Assembly (NCBI RefSeq): GCF_900114535.1 | Contig: NZ_FOTK01000002.1 | Span: forward strand, 62,001 to 126,000 | From: Methylobacterium pseudosasicola | Lineage (GTDB): Bacteria > Pseudomonadota > Alphaproteobacteria > Rhizobiales > Beijerinckiaceae | DNA: 64,000 nucleotides | Reading direction: 5' to 3' | Shown: positions 56,323-64,000 of the stretch, piece after piece | Layout: every line of letters starts with the position of its first letter | How positions within the stretch are numbered: position 1 is the first letter of the stretch | Position numbers and translations under genes: made by a program | Notes under the pieces: generated by a model | What the model saw: the letters and a program-made list of their open reading frames with translations, nothing else | Told to the model about the DNA's origin: nothing | Databases searched by the model: none

Positions 56323-57045
56323 ATGACGATCCAGAGCGATATCCGGGACGGTGATTCCCGCCCCCTGCATCACGCCAAGGGCGAAACGCCGGAGGTGCTG
56401 TACGTCCCGCGCTACACCGGGGTTCAGCGCGTGAACCACTGGATCACCGCGATCCTGTTCACCCTGCTGACCCTCTCGGGGCTGGCGATGTTCACGCCCT
56501 ACCTGTTCTCGCTGACCGGTCTGTTCGGCGGCGGGCAGGCGACGCGGGCGATCCATCCGTGGTTCGGCGTCGCCCTGGCGGTGAGCTTCTTCTTCCTGTT
56601 CCTGCGCTTCTGGAAGCTCAACATCCCCAACAAGGACGATGTCGCGTGGTCCATGAAGATCGGCGACGTGGTCACCAACCGGGAGGACCGCCTGCCGGAA
56701 CTCGGCAAGTACAATGCCGGCCAGAAGGGCGTGTTCTGGGGTCAGACTGCGCTGATCGGGGTGATGTTCGTCACCGGCTTGGTGATCTGGAACACCTATT
56801 TCGGCGGGCTGACCACCATCGAGACCCAGCGCTGGGCGCTGCTGGCCCACTCGCTCGCCGCCGTGATCGCCATCGCGATCATCGTGGTCCACATCTATGC
56901 CGGCATCTGGGTGCGCGGCACCAGCCGGGCTATGGTCCGCGGCACGGTGACGGGCGGCTGGGCCTACCGGCATCACCGCAAGTGGTTCCGGCAGATCGCC
57001 GGCGCCAAGGCGCGCCGGGGCTCGGTCGACAAGCGCGGATCCTGA
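56323..57045 (+). CDS. fdoI: Formate dehydrogenase cytochrome b556 (gamma) subunit
   Basis: 240 residues with four membrane helices. Heme-ligating His candidates are in GVQRVNHWITAILF, AIHPWFGVAL, LLAHSLAAVIA and VVHIYAGIWVRG. Transfers electrons from FdoH to the quinone pool. Separated from fdoH by about 300 bp that contain a repeat element, so it may need its own promoter. The ATG at 56323 fits the family start. Confidence 0.92.
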   Translation: MTIQSDIRDGDSRPLHHAKGETPEVLYVPRYTGVQRVNHWITAILFTLLTLSGLAMFTPYLFSLTGLFGGGQATRAIHPWFGVALAVSFFFLFLRFWKLNIPNKDDVAWSMKIGDVVTNREDRLPELGKYNAGQKGVFWGQTALIGVMFVTGLVIWNTYFGGLTTIETQRWALLAHSLAAVIAIAIIVVHIYAGIWVRGTSRAMVRGTVTGGWAYRHHRKWFRQIAGAKARRGSVDKRGS

Positions 57046-57048
57046 GGC

Positions 57049-58038
57049 GTGGCCAATTTTTTCAGGCGGAAGCCCGCGGCTCCGGCCGAGACGAAGCCTG
57101 CCGCGGCTGAGCCGAAACCCCGGCGGCGGGATTTCAGCGAGCTGAAGCCCGATCCCGACAAGATCGGGATCTCGGGCTCGGTCCCGTTCGTGCGGCTGCC
57201 GAATCCTGAGACGCTGTTCGCCGACCGGGCCGCGCGCCTGACCGCCGCGGCGCCGGGGCATCCGATGGAAGCCTATCTCCGGTTCGTGGCCGAGATCGCC
57301 TGGGCGCAAGCCTCCGTGCAGGCGGCCTTCCCGCCCGCCGCGGCGCCGGAGGCGGCCGACACGGCGCTGCGCGCCGAGCACGGCATGCCGCCCCTGTCGC
57401 GGCACCGGCTGGAGGCGGATGCCGGCTTCGACGGCTGCCTCACCGCGCTTCTGGAGCAGCTCGACCTGTCGGTGTCCCCGGAGGCGTCCCAGGCGGCGCG
57501 GGCGAGCCTGCTGGCCGCCTCGCCGGCGGACCGCCTTGACCTCGCCCTGGAGGTGGTCGAGGGCGCGCTTCCGATGGAGCGGATCGCCGAATGCGTGTTC
57601 GTGGCGGCGGCCCTGCAGGTCCGGTTCGCCCAGGATGCGGCCCGTCTCGACGCGTCGGCCCTGAAGCCGGTGGCCGACGGCGTCTGCCCGTGCTGCGGCG
57701 GCGCGCCGGTGGCGAGCGTGGTGGTGAGCTGGACCCCGGCCGACAAGGCCCGGTACCTGAGCTGCTCGGTCTGCAGCACCCTGTGGAACCACGTCCGGAT
57801 CCGCTGCACCGCCTGCGGCTCGGGCGAGGGCATCAGCTATTACGGGCTCGACGAGGTGTCCAAGGACGTCCAGGTCGAGACCTGCACGACCTGCAACAGC
57901 TACATCAAGCACCTGCACCAGCACCGGGCGCCGGAGCTCGACCCGGTGGTGGACGATATCGCCTCCTACGGCCTCGACCTGAAGATCGCCGAGGACGGAT
58001 TTCGCCGCGCGGGCCTGAACTTGCTGTTCATCGTCTAA
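57049..58038 (+). CDS. fdhE: Formate dehydrogenase accessory protein
   Basis: 329 residues from GTG 57049, 3 bp after fdoI. Needed for assembly of the respiratory formate dehydrogenase. Zinc/rubredoxin-like cysteines are in CPCCGGAPVAS, LSCSVCSTLWNHVRIRCTACG and ETCTTCNSYIKHL; the C-terminal PELDPVVDDIASYGLDL is typical. Last gene of the fdo cluster. N-terminal 30 residues are poorly conserved. Confidence 0.92.
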   Translation: MANFFRRKPAAPAETKPAAAEPKPRRRDFSELKPDPDKIGISGSVPFVRLPNPETLFADRAARLTAAAPGHPMEAYLRFVAEIAWAQASVQAAFPPAAAPEAADTALRAEHGMPPLSRHRLEADAGFDGCLTALLEQLDLSVSPEASQAARASLLAASPADRLDLALEVVEGALPMERIAECVFVAAALQVRFAQDAARLDASALKPVADGVCPCCGGAPVASVVVSWTPADKARYLSCSVCSTLWNHVRIRCTACGSGEGISYYGLDEVSKDVQVETCTTCNSYIKHLHQHRAPELDPVVDDIASYGLDLKIAEDGFRRAGLNLLFIV

Positions 58039-58040
58039 GT

Positions 58041-58090
58041 CCCTGATCCACAAGGTCCGGGACCTTGTGCGGGTGCAGGGCGAAGCCCTG
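58041..58090. repeat. Composite palindromic repeat, partial copy
   Basis: Block CACAAGGTC-N3-GACCTTGTG plus CAGGGCGAAGCCCTG, directly after fdhE, matching the start of the composite repeat at 5942. May end fdhE transcription. Confidence 0.6.
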
Positions 58091-58097
58091 CTAACTC

Positions 58098-58412
58098 TTA
58101 ACGATACCCGTACCGGCTCTTGGCGGCGGCCAGGAGGTGGAGCGCCTCGCCGAACTTGCCGGCGGCGCATTTCGCGGCGGCTTGGCTGAGGTCGGCGTTG
58201 AAGCGGTCGCCCACCGGCTTGTTGAGATTGCCGGTGGCCACGTCGCTATCGACGATGGCCTTGGTGCGGGCGATCTCCGGACCGCAGCCGCTGCCCGTGG
58301 GCAGGACCAGGGGCGCCGGAACGAGGGGCGAGGGCTCGGAGACCTTGGGCCCGGAACGCTGCTGGCAGGCGCCCAGCGTCGCGGCGGCGAGAACGACGAG
58401 ACTGAGGCGCAT
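58098..58412 (-). CDS. Lipoprotein, hypothetical
   Basis: 104 residues from ATG 58412. Signal MRLSLVVLAAATLGAC with the lipobox LGAC. Mature part QQRSGPKVSEPSPLVP..., then a helical domain with CGPEIARTKAIVDSDVATGNLNKPVGDRFNADLSQAAAKCAAGK (landmark DVATGNLNKPVGDRF), two cysteines that may pair. An ATG 30 bp upstream is possible. No family recognised. Confidence 0.7.
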   Translation of the reverse strand: MRLSLVVLAAATLGACQQRSGPKVSEPSPLVPAPLVLPTGSGCGPEIARTKAIVDSDVATGNLNKPVGDRFNADLSQAAAKCAAGKFGEALHLLAAAKSRYGYR

Positions 58413-58542
58413 CGGGAGACGGGACGCGGGCACGGCGATCATCCTGTTGCGGCGCACGGGCTGCGCCGCCGGGGTTTTGAGCCGAGCTTGGCAGTGGGTC
58501 AATCGCCCCGGCGGCACGCGCCCGCGCCGCGATGATCACACA

Positions 58543-58690
58543 TTGCTTTGTCTCAGGAGCAACGCACTCTCCTCCCCCTTGCGGGGAGGAGCTGGAGGTG
58601 GGGGTCGTGCAGACGGCACCGCAGCGCCGCATCCTGCACCACCCCCACCCCTGACCCCTCCCCGCAAGGGGGAGGGGGAGGTCCCTGCTT
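58543..58690. repeat. GC-rich core repeat, copy C
   Basis: About 120 bp of it (58563-58683) match the palindromic core inside the 232-bp element: CTCTCCTCCCCCTTGCGGGG, GGAGGTGGGGGTCGTGCAG and the complementary right arm. The left flank ATCACACATTG resembles the 11-bp end of copy D (63246). Confidence 0.65.
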
Positions 58691-58743
58691 TTCGTGATGT
58701 TGGCGCCCGGCGAAGCGGTGCTGATCCGTCGCCTGCGTGCGCC

Positions 58744-59229
58744 CTACTTTGCCTTGTCCGCCAGCGCCTTCAGGCCGGATTCGTAGATGCCCTGGATGGC
58801 GTCGACCGCCACGGTGTCGGGGGCGCCCTTGGCGTTGAAGGTGCCGCTCCAGGTCACCTTGGAGCCCGAGCCCTCGGGGGCCACGGCCAGCGTCGACTTG
58901 TAGTCGGACACCGGCAGCGGGCCTTCCAGGATCGTGTAGGTGTAGCTCATCACCTTGTCGTCTCGGGAGACCTGCTCCTCCTTGAGGGTGCCGCCGCCCT
59001 TCAGGCTGAGGGTGCGGACCTTCATGCCGTCCTTGTCGGACAGGACACATTTCTCGATGGCCGGGTGCCAGTCGCCGATGCCGCAGAACTCGCCGATCGT
59101 CTGCCAGACCTTGGCGGGCGGCGCGGCGATGTCGGCCGAGCGCGTCACCTCCAGGGCATAGCCCGCCCCGGTGGAGGCGGCCAGCGCCAGGGCAGCGAGG
59201 GGCAGGGGCCGGCTGAAAGCGAAGGGCAT
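58744..59229 (-). CDS. SRPBCC family exported protein
   Basis: 161 residues with a signal peptide (AFSRPLPLAALALAASTGAGYA) followed by a START/Bet v1-like domain: LEVTRSADIAAPPAKVWQTIGEFCGIGDWHPAIEKC (landmark PPAKVWQTIGEFCGIGDWHP). Polyketide-cyclase-like lipid or ligand-binding fold; ligand unknown. A good start at ATG 59229. Confidence 0.8.
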   Translation of the reverse strand: MPFAFSRPLPLAALALAASTGAGYALEVTRSADIAAPPAKVWQTIGEFCGIGDWHPAIEKCVLSDKDGMKVRTLSLKGGGTLKEEQVSRDDKVMSYTYTILEGPLPVSDYKSTLAVAPEGSGSKVTWSGTFNAKGAPDTVAVDAIQGIYESGLKALADKAK

Positions 59230-59456
59230 CGGGGGTCTCCATCCATATCGATCGCGGCGGACGCCGCGCAGGCTCTGGGGCCGCGCAGGAGCTAGGCCGG
59301 GATGCCCGCCGGGGCAATGGGCGGCGCGGATGGGGGTGGGTGGCCGCGCTCAGACGACGCGGTGGGTGGGGGCCGGATCGACGGCTCGCTCGTCTCCCCT
59401 CATCGCCAGCACCGCGAAGCGTCCAGCGAGACGCTACGATCTGAGATCGCGCGCCG

Positions 59457-59488
59457 CCCTGGGCTGCTTCGCTACGCTCGCAATGACG
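59457..59488. repeat. Single arm of the dispersed repeat at 23388
   Basis: CTGGGCTGCTTCGCTACGC followed by TCGCAATGACG, similar to the right arm of the repeat at 23450-23479 with a few substitutions. No matching left arm is seen. Confidence 0.55.
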
Positions 59489-59498
59489 AGGCAGGCGG

Positions 59499-60137
59499 CT
59501 ACCAGCCCTCCCCCACATCCACCGCGACCGGGTACCCATAGCCCGGCACCGGCGCGTAGGCCGGGCGCACGGCGGTGCGGGCGTAGGCCGGGAGCGGGCG
59601 GCGGCCCATCTGGTCGAGATCGGCGTAGCCGTCGTCCGGCGCGTAAAGATCGCGGCTCCGGGCGACCCGGCGGCTGCGCGTGCTGCGCTCGGCCACCAGG
59701 GCATCGGCGCCCTCGATCTGGACGCGGGTCCGGTTCATCCCCTGCGCCTTCACCAAGTTGAACAGGGTCGCGGCGTTGCGCACCGAGAGGCGTACGCAGC
59801 CATGCGAGGCCGCGCGGCCGAGGCTGCGGACGTGGTTCGTGCCGTGGATCGCGTGGCCCTGATTGGTGAAGAACATCGCGAACGGCATGGGCGCGTCGTC
59901 CCATTCCTTCGAGAAGTGCGTGCGCTCCATCCGGAACGGCCGATAGGAGCCGGACGGGGTGTCGTGGGCCTCGACGCCCGTGGAGACCAGCCAGGCATAG
60001 CGCGGCTGCCCATCGACCGTGACCTCCATCCGCTGGGCGGACTTGTCGACGCTGATGAGCACATCCGCCCGCACCGCCGACGGCGCGGCGCCCCACAGGA
60101 GCAATCCGGACAGGACCGAGACCAGACCGATACGCAT
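59499..60137 (-). CDS. L,D-transpeptidase (YkuD domain)
   Basis: 212 residues from ATG 60137, with a signal peptide (GLVSVLSGLLLWGAAPSAVRA). Catalytic segment IHGTNHVRSLGRAASHGCVRLS (HxxN...SHGCVR), so it can form 3-3 cross-links or attach proteins to peptidoglycan in the periplasm. The C-terminal 50 residues are Tyr/Pro-rich and unconserved. The open frame upstream overlaps the M20 gene promoter. Confidence 0.88.
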   Translation of the reverse strand: MRIGLVSVLSGLLLWGAAPSAVRADVLISVDKSAQRMEVTVDGQPRYAWLVSTGVEAHDTPSGSYRPFRMERTHFSKEWDDAPMPFAMFFTNQGHAIHGTNHVRSLGRAASHGCVRLSVRNAATLFNLVKAQGMNRTRVQIEGADALVAERSTRSRRVARSRDLYAPDDGYADLDQMGRRPLPAYARTAVRPAYAPVPGYGYPVAVDVGEGW

Positions 60138-60354
60138 GCACGACCTCGATGGATGGGCGAAGACGGATTTCAGATAGGCTAAGCTATTGGCAACGCCAAG
60201 GTTCCTGGGTGAAGGCCCGTGGATCTGGGGTTCGACTGCGCAGGCGGATCGGCGCTCGCAGGGGCGGCGCGGGTCGGCTTCGGCACGGAAGATGCGGCCG
60301 TTGACAGGCGCCCCAGGCCGGGCGCCTCCTGCCGATCCACGTTCCGGAGTTTCC

Positions 60355-61644
60355 ATGGCTCTCGACCCCGCCCTCGCCGCCGAGATCGAAGCCTCTGTGG
60401 CGGAGGGTTTTGCCGACCAGGTCGCGCACACGCAGGCCCTGGTCCGGTTCGCCTCCCTACGCGGCGCCGAGCACGCCTGCCAGGATTACGTGTTCGGGGC
60501 GTTCCGGGCCCGGGGCTACGCCACCGAGCCCTTCGCTATGGACCGCGCCGCGATCGCGGCCCATCCGGGCGGCTCGAAGATCGACGAACGCCACTCGGAC
60601 GCCCCGATCGTCGTCTGCCACCATCGCCCGCAGACCGAGACCGGGCGCTCGCTGATCCTGCAGGCCCATGTCGACGTGGTGCCGGTGGGGCCCCTCGACC
60701 TGTGGACCCATCCGCCCTTCGACCCGGTGATCGAGGGCGACTGGCTGTATGGCCGCGGCGGCGGCGACATGAAGGCCGGCCACGCCGCCAACCTGTTCGC
60801 CCTCGACGCGCTCGCCCGCCTCGGTCTCCAGCCCGCCGCCGCGGTGACGATCCAGTCCGTGGTCGAGGAGGAATCCACCGGCAACGGCGCACTCGCCACC
60901 CATCTGCGCGGCTACCGGGCCGACGCCGTGCTGATCCCGGAGCCCGAGGACGAGAAGCTCGTGCGCGCCAATACCGGCGTGCTGTGGTTCACCGTCGAGG
61001 TGCGGGGCGTGCCGGTCCATGTCCGCGAGATGGGAGCCGGCGCCAACGCCATCGACGCCACCTACCGGGTGATCGGCGCCCTGCGCGAGTTGGAGGCGCG
61101 CTGGAACGCCGAGAAGTCCGAGCACCGCCACTTCGAGGCGGAGGACCACCCGATCAACCTCAATATCGGCCGGATCGAGGGCGGCGACTGGGCGTCCTCG
61201 GTGCCGGCCTGGTGCCGGATCGACTGCCGGGTCGCGCTCTATCCGGGCGTCCCTGCGGCCCGGGCCGCCGCCGAGATCGAGGCCGCGGTGGCGAACTTCG
61301 CCCGCACCGATCCGTTCCTCGGCAACAGCCCGCCGCGGGTGGCCTTCAACGGCTTCTTCGCCGAGGGTTACGTGCTGGAGGCGGGCTCCGAGGCGGAGGC
61401 CGTGCTCGGCCGCGCCCACGAGCGGGCGATGGGCACGAAGCTGCAGAGCTTCATGTCGCCGAGCTACCTCGATACCCGGGTCCACGCTCTCTACGACCGG
61501 GTGCCGGCCCTGTGCTACGGGCCGAGCGCCCAGAACATCCACGGCTTCGACGAGCGCGTCAGCCTCGCCTCGGTGCAGCGCTGCACCACCGCGATGGCGC
61601 TGTTCGTGGCCGAATGGTGCGGGACGGAGCGGCGGGTGGGCTGA
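60355..61644 (+). CDS. M20 family metallopeptidase (ArgE/DapE type)
   Basis: 429 residues from ATG 60355 after CCGGAG. Zinc-ligand motifs: LQAHVDVVPVG (His), GRGGGDMKAGHAA (Asp), EEESTGNGAL (Glu pair), and the C-terminal GPSAQNIHGFDERV (His). Amidohydrolase of the acetylornithine-deacetylase/succinyl-diaminopimelate group; substrate unknown. The open frame upstream is not conserved. Confidence 0.88.
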   Translation: MALDPALAAEIEASVAEGFADQVAHTQALVRFASLRGAEHACQDYVFGAFRARGYATEPFAMDRAAIAAHPGGSKIDERHSDAPIVVCHHRPQTETGRSLILQAHVDVVPVGPLDLWTHPPFDPVIEGDWLYGRGGGDMKAGHAANLFALDALARLGLQPAAAVTIQSVVEEESTGNGALATHLRGYRADAVLIPEPEDEKLVRANTGVLWFTVEVRGVPVHVREMGAGANAIDATYRVIGALRELEARWNAEKSEHRHFEAEDHPINLNIGRIEGGDWASSVPAWCRIDCRVALYPGVPAARAAAEIEAAVANFARTDPFLGNSPPRVAFNGFFAEGYVLEAGSEAEAVLGRAHERAMGTKLQSFMSPSYLDTRVHALYDRVPALCYGPSAQNIHGFDERVSLASVQRCTTAMALFVAEWCGTERRVG

Positions 61645-61672
61645 GGGTTCGGGGGTCCGTATGAGACGCGCG

Positions 61673-61847
61673 CTCCCTCCCCCCTTTGCGGGGGAGGGTG
61701 GCCCCCGAAGGGGGTCGGGAGAGGGGAGCAACGGTGCAGGATAGGGCTTAGCCCGTCATGCTAGTCGCGCCCTTGTCTGAACCCGGGTCCCCTCTCCTGA
61801 CCCGGCCTAACGGCCGGCCCACCCTCCCCCGCATAGGGGGGAGGGAG
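61673..61847. mobile_element. 175-bp MITE-like element, copy 2
   Basis: Second copy of the element at 56031, with the same ends (CTCCCTCCCCCCTTTGCGGG... and near-complement) and internal block GGCCTAACGGCCGGCC. Several substitutions relative to copy 1. ACGCGC is found on both sides and may be a target duplication. Between the M20 gene and the PRISE gene. Confidence 0.7.
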
Positions 61848-61950
61848 ACGCGCCTGGGTCCAGTCTTTGCTCCCATCCGGCAACGATGTGAGGACATCGT
61901 AGCTCGTGCGGGAGAGGACCCGCGTCGCATCCGGCGCTGGGTGCTTCCCC

Positions 61951-63012
61951 TCAAGGGATCAGCCGGTCCGCCCGGAGCCGGGTGAACAGGTCGTAGAACG
62001 CGTCGTCCGTAGGTTGGTAGGCCGTGAAGCCTAGGCGCCGGCTCTTGCTCATGTCGGTGACGACCTCGATTGGCCGGCCGAGATCGGCGTCGGTGTGCCA
62101 GGGCGAGGCGAGTTTCTGGAGGTCCGGCTCGGCCAGGCCGTGGCGCTTGGCGATCTCGGCCCAGGCCGGCCCGTCCTGCGCCATCCGCTCCTCCAGCGGC
62201 CGGATTGTCCCGTCGAACGGCACCGCCTCGATCCCGAACCATTCGGCGATCCGGCCCCACATCCAGCTCCAGCGGAAGACGTCGCCGTTGACGACGTTGA
62301 ACGCCTCGTTGGCGGCCTTGGGCTCGGTGGAGGCCCAGAGCAGCTGGCGGGCCAGCAGCCGGGCGTCGGTCATGTCGGTGAGCCCGTTCCACTGGGCGGC
62401 CGAGCCCGGGAAGGTGAAGGGGCGCCCCAACTCACGGCACAGGGTGGCGTAGCAGGCCAGCGTCGTGCCCATGTTCATGGCGTTGCCCACCGCCTTGCCG
62501 ATGATGGTGTGCGGGCGGTGCACGCTCCAGGTGAAGCCGTCCCGGGCGCTGGCCGCGAACACCGCGTCCTCCTGGGCGTAATAGAAATTCTCGATGTCGA
62601 GGCGGCCCTGGTCCTCGCGGAACGGCGTCTGCGGCAGGGTGCCCTTCCCGTAGGCCTCGAACGGGCCGAGATAGTGCTTCAGCCCGGTCACCAGGGCGAC
62701 GTGGCGGACGCTCTTCTGCGGCCGCAGGGCGTCGAGCAGGTTCTCGATCATGGCCCGATTGACCCGGATCATCTCGGCCTCGGTTGGGCGCCGCTGCCAG
62801 GTCGCCAGGAAGACGTGGCTCGGGGCGAGGCCGGCCAGCGCCGTCTCCAGGGAGGCCGGATCCTGCAGGTCGGCCACCACCGGCTCGACCCCGGCCAGAT
62901 CCACCGGCTTGCGGGCGAGCCCCGCGACCCGCCAGCCCTCCTCGGTGAGCAGCGCCCCGGTGGCGCTCCCGACGATCCCGCTGGCGCCGACGATCAGGGC
63001 GGTGTTCGACAT
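61951..63012 (-). CDS. PRISE-type SDR oxidoreductase
   Basis: 353 residues from ATG 63012, with GAGAGGA in front. Rossmann motif ALIVGASGIVGSATGALL, then VFLATWQRR and VTGLKHYLGPFEAYGKG, and FYYAQEDAVFAA, as in progesterone 5-beta-reductase/iridoid synthase-like enzymes (landmark LKHYLGPFEAYG). NADPH-dependent enone reduction is likely; the natural substrate in bacteria is unknown. Confidence 0.82.
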   Translation of the reverse strand: MSNTALIVGASGIVGSATGALLTEEGWRVAGLARKPVDLAGVEPVVADLQDPASLETALAGLAPSHVFLATWQRRPTEAEMIRVNRAMIENLLDALRPQKSVRHVALVTGLKHYLGPFEAYGKGTLPQTPFREDQGRLDIENFYYAQEDAVFAASARDGFTWSVHRPHTIIGKAVGNAMNMGTTLACYATLCRELGRPFTFPGSAAQWNGLTDMTDARLLARQLLWASTEPKAANEAFNVVNGDVFRWSWMWGRIAEWFGIEAVPFDGTIRPLEERMAQDGPAWAEIAKRHGLAEPDLQKLASPWHTDADLGRPIEVVTDMSKSRRLGFTAYQPTDDAFYDLFTRLRADRLIP

Positions 63013-63507
63013 GCAAATCCTCTCGACCCGGTCAAACCCAGGTTGAGCGGCACATGCGGCCGGCACCCACAGGCTTCAAGGCCGCACGGCGCCGCCCTCC
63101 CCCGCGCCGAGGGTATTGGCGGGGTGTCGATGGGTGGAGGTCAGCGACTCGGCACACCCGGTGTCATCCCTCTGCGAGAGACGGTGCTCACGACTTTCCG
63201 GGCGCTGCGCGGGTTCCCCCTCTCCCCGCGCGCGGGGCTACGATGTTCACACATCGGCGGATGAAAGGCGCAACGCGCTCTCCTCCCCCTTGCGGGGAGG
63301 AGTTGGAGGTGGGGGTGGTGCAGAAGGCACCGTGCCGTTCGATCCTGCACCACCCCCACCCCTGACCCCTCCCCGCAAGGGGAAGGGGAAAAGCGCGGTG
63401 CTTCAAACGCTTGCTACCGGAACGATGTGTGAATCCCCTCGCCCCGCAAGCGGGGCGAGGGGCTCCCGCCGAAAGCCTCGAACCCGATCTGTCGACTGCC
63501 CCGCCCC
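63013..63507. other. Repeat-rich intergenic stretch
   Basis: About 495 bp between the leftward PRISE gene and the leftward aminotransferase. Contains core-repeat copy D and, to its right, the hairpin CCTCGCCCCGC-N4-GCGGGGCGAGG (63438-63463). No convincing gene. Confidence 0.55.
63246..63433. repeat. GC-rich core repeat, copy D, with 11-bp ends
   Basis: Starts TTCACACATCG and ends CGATGTGTGAA, an 11-bp perfect inverted repeat. Between them lies the same 120-bp palindromic core as in the 232-bp elements (CTCTCCTCCCCCTTGCGGGG ... complement). So the core is found in two different outer contexts. Confidence 0.65.
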
Positions 63508-64000
63508 TCACGCCACCCGGTCGATCGCCGCGCCCAGCACATCGACGATCTCGCCGATCTGGTCGCGCTCCAGGATCAGCGGCGGCGACAGCGCGATGAT
63601 GTCGCCGGTGACCCGGGTGAGCAGCCCGCGCGCAAAACAATCCACGAACAGGTCGTAGGCGCGCTTGCCGGGTGCGTCGGGCCGGGGCGCCAGCTCGATG
63701 CCGGCGACCAGCCCGATGGTGCGGATGTCGATGACGTTCTTGCGCCCGCGCAGGTCGTGCATCGCCGCCGCCCAATCGTCGGCGAGGTCGGCGGCGCGGG
63801 TGAGCAGCCCCTCCTCCCGGTAGATGTCCAGCGTGGCGAGGCCGGCCGCGCAGGCCACCGGGTGTCCGGAATAGGTGTAGCCGTGGAACAGCTCGATCCC
63901 GTCCGGGCCGTTCATCAGGGCGTCGTGCACCGGGCGGCTCGCGAACACCGCGCCCATCGGCACCGTGCCGTTGGTCAGGCCCTTGGCGCTGGTCACGAGG
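63508..64000 (-). CDS. Class III aminotransferase, C-terminal part (cut by the window edge)
   Basis: The reading frame continues through the window edge; 164 codons are visible. VTSAKGLTNGTVPMGAVFAS contains the PLP-lysine in AKGLTNG, and ELFHGYTYSGHPVACAAGLATLDIYREEGL follows, as in omega-amino acid:pyruvate and related aminotransferases (landmark HGYTYSGHPVACAA). ADLADDWAAAMHDLRG and GLVAGIELAPRPDAPGKRAYD complete the small domain. The N-terminal two-thirds are outside the window. Confidence 0.88.
   Translation of the reverse strand, partial: LVTSAKGLTNGTVPMGAVFASRPVHDALMNGPDGIELFHGYTYSGHPVACAAGLATLDIYREEGLLTRAADLADDWAAAMHDLRGRKNVIDIRTIGLVAGIELAPRPDAPGKRAYDLFVDCFARGLLTRVTGDIIALSPPLILERDQIGEIVDVLGAAIDRVA

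Noticed and set aside
56031..63433. CRISPR array or tandem-repeat array
   Set aside because: The repeats are dispersed, differ in length, and are not separated by regular spacers; no cas gene is present.

Overview
The window is high-GC (about 70 percent by eye), gene-dense bacterial DNA that looks like a chromosome of an alphaproteobacterium of the order Hyphomicrobiales, most likely Methylobacterium or a close relative. The basis is the gene content (crotonyl-CoA carboxylase/reductase and ethylmalonyl-CoA mutase of the ethylmalonyl-CoA pathway, a three-subunit formate dehydrogenase, a NepR-like anti-sigma factor, assimilatory APS reductase with CysDN) and the typical alphaproteobacterial order ileS-lspA-hypothetical-M16-M16. 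The genus is an inference.

Layout. 1-5931: sulfate assimilation, with cysJ (minus), an Lrp/AsnC regulator (minus) and the tightly overlapping cysH-cysD-cysN operon (plus). 5932-6293: composite palindromic repeat interrupted by a 232-bp inverted-repeat element. 6294-13000: luciferase-like oxidoreductase, a ParDE-like and a MazEF-like toxin-antitoxin pair, an aminotransferase, an NAD-binding oxidoreductase, a DMT transporter and small exported proteins. 13321-20871: ileS, lspA, an exported protein and an active/inactive M16 peptidase pair. 20920-30488: toxin-antitoxin remnant, VOC dioxygenase, ferredoxin-NADP reductase, a large AsmA-like protein, peroxiredoxin, M23 peptidase, and two Uma2 nuclease genes, one of them frameshifted. 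30612-35962: DUF1206 membrane protein, a 52-residue ORF, and three surface-polysaccharide genes. 36012-37697: chemoreceptor. 37797-42806: ethylmalonyl-CoA mutase, DUF3616 protein and ccr. 43018-45776: small proteins, the second copy of the 232-bp element, and a protease-like protein without catalytic residues. 45901-50806: sulfate uptake operon sbp-cysT-cysW-cysA followed by cysK. 51141-51811: orphan NepR-like protein and an exported protein. 51990-58038: formate dehydrogenase fdoG-fdoH-fdoI-fdhE, with fdoG read through an in-frame TGA as selenocysteine. 58098-64000: lipoprotein, SRPBCC protein, L,D-transpeptidase, M20 peptidase, PRISE-type reductase and the 3' end of a class III aminotransferase.

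How the parts connect. Sulfate is imported by Sbp-CysTWA, activated by CysDN, reduced by CysH (APS reductase) and the CysJ flavoprotein, and fixed by CysK. Three sites with the same architecture, CGTTC(G/T)-N6-(C/A)GAAC(G/A), lie upstream of cysJ, cysH and sbp, which suggests one shared regulator for these separated transcription units. The formate dehydrogenase would feed electrons from formate to the quinone pool, and Ccr with Ecm are core enzymes of glyoxylate regeneration in serine-cycle methylotrophs.

The most distinctive structural feature is a set of nested mobile-looking palindromic elements: two copies of a 232-bp element, identical by eye and in opposite orientation, each inserted in a hairpin of the same composite repeat with an apparent target duplication of about 11 bp; a second family (175-178 bp, near-perfect 29-bp terminal inverted repeats) of which one copy separates fdoH from fdoI; and a GC-rich core of about 120 bp shared by four loci. 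No rRNA, tRNA or CRISPR array was recognised.
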